From Planctomycetia bacterium (GTDB lineage: Bacteria > Planctomycetota > Phycisphaerae > Phycisphaerales > SM1A02), in contig SYGQ01000108.1 of the NCBI GenBank assembly GCA_005799475.1, forward strand, positions 1 to 11,107: 11,107 nt of DNA, read 5' to 3'. Within the stretch, counting starts at the first letter, position 1. The number at the start of each line of letters is the position of its first letter. The notes beneath the pieces are model-generated. The model saw only the letters and a program-made list of their open reading frames with translations, was not told where the DNA came from and made no database searches. Positions 6,420 to 11,107 of the stretch are shown here, piece after piece. The position numbers were made by a program, and so were the translations under genes.

Positions 6420-7763
6420 ATGCCCGCTCGGCTCGCGCTCATCGTGCTGTTCACCCAGGGCCATGGCGTTGCCACTTCGCCGACGATCTTCGAGCCCACA
6501 GTGCCCCTCGACGCGCGGGTTTCGATGGACAAGGCAACGACGCAGCCGACCGTCGCACCCACCGCGACCCTTGTACCGGCGATTCCGGTGTTCCACCGCA
6601 TCGCGAGCTCCGCCGCAGAAGCTCACTGCTCCGAAGCCTCGTACAACGAAGCGCGCGAGTCGATCTCGCGGGCCCTTGGTGCGCTGCGTGCGGCCCAGTC
6701 ACCAAGCGGCGCATGGATGGAGCGAGCTCCCGTGGCCGCGACAGACCAGAAGAAGCCGTCGATGGCGGCGTGCACTGCCGTCACGGCCTTGGGGCTCAAG
6801 GCGTTCGCGCAGTGTGGGTTCGATCCGAAGTCGGACAGCAGTGCGAACCGCGCGCGCAGATTCTTGTACGACGAGCTCGGCCCCGCGCGCGCCTCTTTCA
6901 GTCCCGACGCCGAGGGCGGACTGGGCACCTATGTCGCCAGCGCTGTCGCGAGCGGGCTCGCAGCGGTCGATGACCCCGCCGATCGCCCGCTCATCGAACG
7001 AACCATCGAGTGGCTCTCGTCGACACAGTGGGACCAGAGCGAGGGCGTCTCACCCAAGCTCGATTGGTTCGGCGGGTCGGGCTATGGCTCACGCGGTCGC
7101 CCAGATCTCTCCAACACGCAGATGATGCTCGACGCGCTTCACGATGCGGGCGTGTCGCCCGAGGATCCTGCGGTGCAGCGAGCCCTCGTCTTTCTGACTC
7201 GCACCCAGAACAACGCCTCCACCAATCCGGCGCCGTGGGCGCAGTCGGGCGCGAGCGACGGCGGCTTCGTCTACACGCCCGCCAACGGCGGAGAGAGTTT
7301 CTCGAGTGAGGCGTCCGGCGAGGGCCGGTACGGCGAGACGATGCCCGCGGATGCGCCGCGGAGTCTGCGCAGTTACGGGTCCATGACCTACGCGGGATTC
7401 AAGAGTCTGTTGTTTGCCGGACTCTCGCGCAACGATCCACGGGTGCGGGCTTCGCTCTCATGGATTGCTGCCCACTGGACATTCGCGGAGAATCCGGGGC
7501 TGGGCCAACAGGGCTACTACTACTTCGTACACGCGATGGCGAGAGCGCTCGCGGCCGCACAGGTCGACGAGGTGACCGATGCCTCGGGCGTGAAGCACCG
7601 CTGGCGTGAGGAACTCATCGCGGAACTGCGAAGTCGCCAGCGCGCCGATGGTTCGTTCGTCAACACGGCGAGCCGCTGGGAGGAGTCCGAGCCGGATCTG
7701 TGCACGATTTACGCGGCGCTCGCTCTGGAGGAGGCGATCAAGCCTTCGCCGACGCCGCGCTGA
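6420..7763 (+). CDS. Secreted prenyltransferase/squalene-oxidase-repeat (alpha-alpha toroid) protein
   Basis: A 447-residue protein with a weak hydrophobic N-terminal segment (4-12) followed by a Pro/Thr/Ala-rich linker to about 60. The rest is helical repeats ending in short Gln/Gly/Trp motifs of the prenyltransferase/squalene-oxidase repeat type: QSPSGAW (93-99), STQWDQSEG (201-209), LTRTQNN..DGGFVYTP (259-287) and RQRADGSFVN (406-415). These resemble toroid folds of terpene cyclases and complement-like proteins. I see no DXDD protonation motif, so it is probably not an active squalene-hopene cyclase. Similar repeat proteins are common in planctomycete genomes, mostly without assigned function. 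The start is fixed by an in-frame TAG 12 bases upstream. The 3' end overlaps the convergent ctaA gene by 26 bp. The fold is fairly sure; function and location are not. Confidence 0.85.
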   Translation: MPARLALIVLFTQGHGVATSPTIFEPTVPLDARVSMDKATTQPTVAPTATLVPAIPVFHRIASSAAEAHCSEASYNEARESISRALGALRAAQSPSGAWMERAPVAATDQKKPSMAACTAVTALGLKAFAQCGFDPKSDSSANRARRFLYDELGPARASFSPDAEGGLGTYVASAVASGLAAVDDPADRPLIERTIEWLSSTQWDQSEGVSPKLDWFGGSGYGSRGRPDLSNTQMMLDALHDAGVSPEDPAVQRALVFLTRTQNNASTNPAPWAQSGASDGGFVYTPANGGESFSSEASGEGRYGETMPADAPRSLRSYGSMTYAGFKSLLFAGLSRNDPRVRASLSWIAAHWTFAENPGLGQQGYYYFVHAMARALAAAQVDEVTDASGVKHRWREELIAELRSRQRADGSFVNTASRWEESEPDLCTIYAALALEEAIKPSPTPR

Positions 7764-9087
7764 CACGCCACCACCATGCCGCGAGGACGGCGCTCGTGCC
7801 TAGCAGCAGTGCGCCCGTCGACTGGTGCAGGCTGGTGAACACAACTTCTAGGGTGGGAATCGGCGCTCCCTTCCGCAGAATCACCATCACGAGGGAGCCG
7901 ATGCCGAAGGCGACCTGAAGCCCCACCAGCATCAAGAGCCCATGACCCACCGCGCGCAACGGCGCGGACGAACCACTCACGCGCATTGCGCGCAGTCCGA
8001 CGAAGAGCGCGGTCACGAACACCACGAGCGCCCAGGTCACATGGAGGTGCATGGCCCACGCTGGGTGAGTGGGTGCTGCATTCGGCTGCGGCACTTGCAG
8101 GTGTCGGTAGAGCGCACCCGAAACAAGTTGCATGAGGAGGACCACGACGAGCACCCTGCTCATCGTGCTCGCGCGGGCTGATCCAGTCACTGGCGCGATG
8201 GCGTCACTCGTCCAACGCGGGCCGAGCAGCACCGCAAGCCAGCAGTACACCGCGAACACGATCTGCCCGAAGACTCCGTGAACGACCGCAAGCGCGAGGC
8301 TGGGCTTCATCGCCTCGGCATCCTGCGCCATGGTGAGGTGACCCGTCACGCGCAGTCCTCCCATGACTCCTTGCGCGGCGACCATCACGAGGCCAACGAT
8401 CGCGAGCATGCGGACGACCCTGGTGCACTTGGAGCGCAGGACAAGCACCGCGAGCGTGACCGCGGACACGCCCACGAGCATGCCGTAGAGCCGGTGCGCG
8501 TGCTCGTAGTAGACGCCGCCCTTCATCTCCGCGAGCGGGTACAGCAGCATGTTGTGACCGAACGAGTTTGGCCAATCGGGAACAGCGAGCCCTGCTTCGA
8601 GTCCCGTGACGAGTCCTCCGGTCACAAGCAGCAGGAAGATCGCCACGCAGGTCGTCCGCGCGAATGTCGCGGCCGCACTCAGTCGCGGCGTCCAGCGTGC
8701 GCCGCCTGCGCCGATGGCACCGCCAATCCCCATGATGACGATGCTCGAAAGAACGAGGCCGCCGACCCATGTCGCGAGCGCTTTCCACACTGATGCCTCG
8801 GTGCCGGAGCCAAAGAGGCTGCCGACGATAAGCAGGTTGGCCGACGCACTCATGACCCCTGCCTTCGCACCGCGAATCGCGCACTGGGCCTTGGAAGCCG
8901 TTGGCGCGAACTTCCCTGCGACGAAGCCACCGAGTAGCGCGGCGACGATCATGAGGCCGAAGATCGCTTCTCCGGCCACGGTCCCAGGTCGCATCATCGC
9001 GAAGTAACCGATCGCCCACATCGCCACGGTTGTCGCGAAGCCGATCGCCAAGTACTGCGCGGGCCGCGCGTTGCTCGAGCCGTTCAT
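7738..9087 (-). CDS. ctaA: Heme A synthase CtaA/COX15 with a four-helix N-terminal extension
   Basis: A 449-residue membrane protein. Residues from about 146 onward are a complete CtaA/COX15 domain, which oxidises the C8 methyl of heme O to the formyl group of heme A for aa3-type cytochrome oxidase. Visible marks are VTGGLVTGLEAGLAVPDWPNSFG (155-177), EHAHRLYG with His198, VVHGVFGQ with His270, HLHVTWA with His348 and LHQSTGA with His421, matching the two pairs of conserved heme-ligating histidines. The first 145 residues are not part of the usual domain. They hold four probable helices (10-31, 38-59, 77-93, 103-127), rich in Gly and Ala. I chose ATG 9087 because the hydrophobic pattern is continuous from there and a promoter box lies just upstream. 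Internal Met codons near 120 would give a normal-sized CtaA. The gene is divergent from ctaB. Confidence 0.93.
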   Translation of the reverse strand: MNGSSNARPAQYLAIGFATTVAMWAIGYFAMMRPGTVAGEAIFGLMIVAALLGGFVAGKFAPTASKAQCAIRGAKAGVMSASANLLIVGSLFGSGTEASVWKALATWVGGLVLSSIVIMGIGGAIGAGGARWTPRLSAAATFARTTCVAIFLLLVTGGLVTGLEAGLAVPDWPNSFGHNMLLYPLAEMKGGVYYEHAHRLYGMLVGVSAVTLAVLVLRSKCTRVVRMLAIVGLVMVAAQGVMGGLRVTGHLTMAQDAEAMKPSLALAVVHGVFGQIVFAVYCWLAVLLGPRWTSDAIAPVTGSARASTMSRVLVVVLLMQLVSGALYRHLQVPQPNAAPTHPAWAMHLHVTWALVVFVTALFVGLRAMRVSGSSAPLRAVGHGLLMLVGLQVAFGIGSLVMVILRKGAPIPTLEVVFTSLHQSTGALLLGTSAVLAAWWWRVSAASAKA

Positions 9088-9094
9088 GCCGAGT

Positions 9095-9103
9095 CTTATA
9101 CTA
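9095..9103 (-). promoter_or_regulatory. -10 region of ctaA (TAGTAT or TATAAG)
   Basis: On the minus strand, TAGTAT (9103-9098) overlaps TATAAG (9100-9095), 10 or 7 bases before ATG 9087. Either would give a leader of only about 1-4 bases. It is near the leaderless geometry of the other genes but not the exact six-base spacing. No Shine-Dalgarno is present. It overlaps the opposed TATACT box of ctaB. Confidence 0.5.
9097..9102 (+). promoter_or_regulatory. -10 box of ctaB (TATACT), leaderless geometry to an ATC codon
   Basis: TATACT differs from the consensus TATAAT at one position. Six bases, ACGGGC, separate it from ATC at 9109, the same spacing that separates the TANNNT box from ATG or GTG at five other genes here. 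It therefore predicts +1 at 9109. No convincing -35 is visible. Confidence 0.6.
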
Positions 9104-9108
9104 CGGGC

Positions 9109-10065
9109 ATCGAAGCGACCACGACGATTTCTCGTGCGCCGCATCTCTTCGAGTCGCTTGGGGAACTCGTGAAGGCGCGGCTCAATGCGCTCGTTCTTGT
9201 CACCGCGGCGGCGGGCTTCGTGGTGGCTCCCGCGAACGCGATGGACTGGGGCCGACTCGGCTGGATGGTGCTCGGCACCGGGCTGTGCGCGGCGAGCGCG
9301 GCGATGCTCAACCAACTCATCGAGGCTCGCCGCGACGCGCTCATGACGCGCACAAAGTCGCGCCCAATGCCACAGCGACGATTTCATCCCGCAACCGTCT
9401 TCGTCGGCGCGCTCATCCTTGCCTACGCCGGAGGTAGCGTGCTGCTCGCGTTCAGTGGCTGGCTCCCTGCGGCTCTCGCGCAAGCAAATATCGTCCTGTA
9501 CGCGGCGATCTACACGCCGCTCAAGCGCTGGACGACGCTCAACACGATCGTCGGCGCGGTCTGCGGGGCGATCCCGCCAATGGTCGGTTGGACCGCAGTG
9601 ACCGGATCGCTCGACCCGGGTGGGTGGATCCTTGGCGGCATCCTCTTCGCCTGGCAGATCCCACACTTTCTCGCGCTCGCGTGGCTCTACCGCGAGGACT
9701 ACGAGCGCGGCGGATTCGAAATGCTCAGTGTTCGCGACCCCTCTGGGCAGATCACGGGGCGAGCGGCGCTGCTGACGAGTCTCACGCTTGTCCCACTCTC
9801 ACTCTCAGCGGTCCTCTACGGCGTCGCGGGCTGGTGGTACGCAGGCACGGCACTCGTGCTCGGACTCTGGATCTCCATCGAGAGCGCACGCTTTCTTCAC
9901 TCGCGCACGAACCCGCGTGCACGGCGCCTCTTCCTCGTGAGCATCGCCTACCTACCGCTCCTGCTAGTTGCGATGGTGCTTGACCGTGGACCGGCGTCGG
10001 CTTCGGCGGCGGCACGCGGCGGCACTCCGGTGATCGAGGTCGACCGTCCCGAGGGGGCGCGGTGA
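9109..10065 (+). CDS. ctaB: Protoheme IX farnesyltransferase (heme O synthase) CtaB/CyoE
   Basis: A UbiA-family membrane prenyltransferase that attaches farnesyl to heme B, giving heme O for CtaA. The first Mg-diphosphate motif is LNQLIEARRDALMTRTKSRP (N68, E72 where Asp is usual, D76). YTPLKRWTTLNTIVG and GAIPPMVGW follow, then the second motif WLYREDYERGGFEML (near D197). Length is 318 residues from ATC 9109. The first conventional start in frame is GTG 9169, giving 298 residues, and GGGGA (9160-9164) could serve it. But GTG would cut into LGELVKARLNAL, which aligns with the family's 'ELTKPR' N-terminus, and the preceding codons (EATTTISRAPHLFES) read like coding sequence. I therefore place the start at 9109, either as a rare AUC start or an ATG altered by mutation or error. 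The stop overlaps the next gene's GTG by 4 bp. Confidence 0.9.
   Translation: MEATTTISRAPHLFESLGELVKARLNALVLVTAAAGFVVAPANAMDWGRLGWMVLGTGLCAASAAMLNQLIEARRDALMTRTKSRPMPQRRFHPATVFVGALILAYAGGSVLLAFSGWLPAALAQANIVLYAAIYTPLKRWTTLNTIVGAVCGAIPPMVGWTAVTGSLDPGGWILGGILFAWQIPHFLALAWLYREDYERGGFEMLSVRDPSGQITGRAALLTSLTLVPLSLSAVLYGVAGWWYAGTALVLGLWISIESARFLHSRTNPRARRLFLVSIAYLPLLLVAMVLDRGPASASAAARGGTPVIEVDRPEGAR
10051..10057 (+). promoter_or_regulatory. Shine-Dalgarno-like sequence for the DUF3179 gene
   Basis: GAGGGGG lies 4 bases before GTG 10062, inside the end of ctaB. Together with the GTGA overlap of start and stop codons it suggests translational coupling. Like the gspF site, it belongs to an operon-internal gene. 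Confidence 0.5.
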
Positions 10066-11107
10066 CCGAAGACACCCCCCACTCACGCAACCATGTTTCC
10101 CCGCTTGCCTGGATCTTCGGCGCCGCCATCCTGTTGGTGGTTGCAACGGTTGTGTTCGCGTTGCAGGGAGTGCTCCGCGGCGTGAGGCCGGTCGGCGATG
10201 GGCGCGACCCAGCCACCTATGGATTCGATCTCTCCAATCTCGCGGTCCCTGCCGATGCGCTCGCGGCTTCAGGCCATCCTCGCGACTTCCTGCTGTCCCT
10301 CGACAACCCGAGCACGCTTGAGGGCACGGCGGTGTTCGACCGAAATCAAGGCGAGCGCACCAAGTACGCCGTCGGCGAGGACCGCGTCATCGGCATCACT
10401 GTGAACGGCGACTCGCGCGCCTATCCGCTGCCCCTGATGAATGTGCACGAGATCGTCAACGACACGCTTGGCGGCATGCCCATCGCGGTGACCTATAGCC
10501 CGCTGTGTGACAGTGCGGTGGTGTTTGACCGGCGCATGGGTGAACGGACGCTTGAGTTCGGCGTGAGTGGCCTCGTCCTCGACAACAACCTTGTGATGTA
10601 CGACAAGGGATCGCCCTCGGCCAGCCTCTGGTCCCAACTCGGGTTCGCTGCGATCGCCGGCCCGGCGCGTGATCGACGCGAAGTCCTCACACCGATGGCG
10701 GGAACGCAGGTCTCGACATGGGCATCGTGGCTTCGCCAACATCCTGGGACGACGGTTGCCATGCCCGCCGACGGAGACTGGCGCAAGATGAAGGAGACGG
10801 ACTACCGCCGCTACTGGCGTGACGGCAAGCCGACCTATCCCGTGACGATGCTTGGTGATTTCGCCGCACACGATCGATCCGTCCCATTCGCGGCGATCAA
10901 CCCATCCGCGACCGCACTCATCGAGACGGCAATGAGCGACATGACGATGGTGATCGCCGTGAAGGCGCTCGACGGTTGGCGCGTTGTCCCGCTTCGGTTC
11001 ATGGAGTCGCTCAGGTCGACGCCCGAGGGGTATGTGGACACCGCCGCGCTCGGCGTGCACCGAACATGGGTCCTCGTGCCCGTGTACGGCGCGCTCCTCA
11101 TCGACGA
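10062..11107 (+). CDS. DUF3179-domain membrane-anchored protein (3' end outside window)
   Basis: GTG 10062 overlaps the ctaB stop (GTGA), and the frame is open to the window edge, giving 348 residues. A membrane anchor lies at about 15-36, so the rest is probably periplasmic. The body matches the DUF3179 family: DRVIGITVNGDSRAYPL (107-123), HEIVND (129-134), TYSPLCDSAVVFDRR (144-158), LEFGVSGLVLDNNLVMYD (164-181), SLWSQL (188-193) and TWASWLRQHPGT (219-230). As I recall the family, the core is usually YCPLC, a CxxC pair; here the first Cys is Ser (S146, C149). No biochemical function is established for the family. The tight overlap with ctaB implies one transcript and hints at a role near heme A or oxidase maturation, but that is inference. 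Confidence 0.88.
   Translation, partial: MTEDTPHSRNHVSPLAWIFGAAILLVVATVVFALQGVLRGVRPVGDGRDPATYGFDLSNLAVPADALAASGHPRDFLLSLDNPSTLEGTAVFDRNQGERTKYAVGEDRVIGITVNGDSRAYPLPLMNVHEIVNDTLGGMPIAVTYSPLCDSAVVFDRRMGERTLEFGVSGLVLDNNLVMYDKGSPSASLWSQLGFAAIAGPARDRREVLTPMAGTQVSTWASWLRQHPGTTVAMPADGDWRKMKETDYRRYWRDGKPTYPVTMLGDFAAHDRSVPFAAINPSATALIETAMSDMTMVIAVKALDGWRVVPLRFMESLRSTPEGYVDTAALGVHRTWVLVPVYGALLID

Noticed and set aside
5244..6626. Minus-strand open frame of 460 codons in another frame
   Set aside because: It overlaps the porin gene and runs past its start. It is Arg/His-rich with no domain, whereas the porin frame has a signal peptide, beta-strand pattern and terminal Phe.
6420..7763. Functional squalene-hopene cyclase
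   Set aside because: No DXDD motif and too short (447 residues, against well over 600 for that enzyme).
9071..9076. TTGCTC as a -35 box for ctaB
   Set aside because: The spacing to TATACT is 20 bp, too long, and no comparable -35 is seen at the other starts.
9088..9666. Upstream extension of the ctaA frame to 9666
   Set aside because: The extra 193 codons lie opposite ctaB, are charged and low in complexity, and have no domain. Hydrophobic CtaA-like sequence and a promoter box both point to ATG 9087.
10269..11060. Minus-strand open frame of 263 codons
   Set aside because: It is opposite the clear DUF3179 gene, which is open from 10062 to the window edge and has recognisable family motifs.

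Overview
The window is a G+C-rich bacterial chromosome segment, densely packed, with no stretch of 300 bases or more lacking a gene. I see no tRNA, rRNA, CRISPR array, insertion sequence or other sign of recent transfer. The gene set is a type II secretion/type IV pilus ATPase and platform pair, a PEGA-domain Ser/Thr kinase, an OprB-type porin, a secreted prenyltransferase/squalene-oxidase-repeat protein, CtaA, CtaB and a DUF3179 protein. This combination suggests a Gram-negative bacterium of the Planctomycetota, possibly Phycisphaerae; that is inference from gene content only.

Layout. (1) 1-1734, plus strand: the 3' end of a GspE/PilB ATPase overlaps gspF/pilC. (2) 1759-1778: a perfect hairpin between convergent genes. 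(3) 1787-3400, minus: a membrane-anchored Ser/Thr kinase. A small membrane protein (3435-3740, plus) diverges from it. (4) 3749-6397, minus: a seven-bladed FG-GAP-like propeller protein and, upstream of it, an OprB-type porin. (5) 6420-7763, plus: a secreted alpha-alpha toroid protein, divergent from the porin gene and overlapping the 3' end of ctaA by 26 bp. (6) 7738-9087, minus: ctaA (heme A synthase), with an unusual four-helix N-terminal extension. (7) 9109-11107, plus: ctaB (heme O synthase), then a DUF3179 protein cut by the window edge. CtaB makes heme O from heme B and CtaA oxidises it to heme A, so the divergent ctaA/ctaB pair supplies the cofactor of an aa3-type cytochrome oxidase.

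The most striking signal is regulatory. Six genes that begin transcription units have a TANNNT hexamer followed by exactly six bases and then the start codon. The genes are the kinase, the small membrane protein, the propeller, the porin, the toroid protein and, if an ATC start is accepted, ctaB. This is the geometry expected of leaderless mRNA, with the -10 box placing +1 on the first base of the start codon. ctaA is near this pattern but offset. The two genes inside operons (gspF and the DUF3179 gene) have instead purine-rich Shine-Dalgarno sequences and overlap the gene before them. In the porin/toroid and ctaA/ctaB gaps the two opposed -10 boxes overlap, giving very compact bidirectional promoters.
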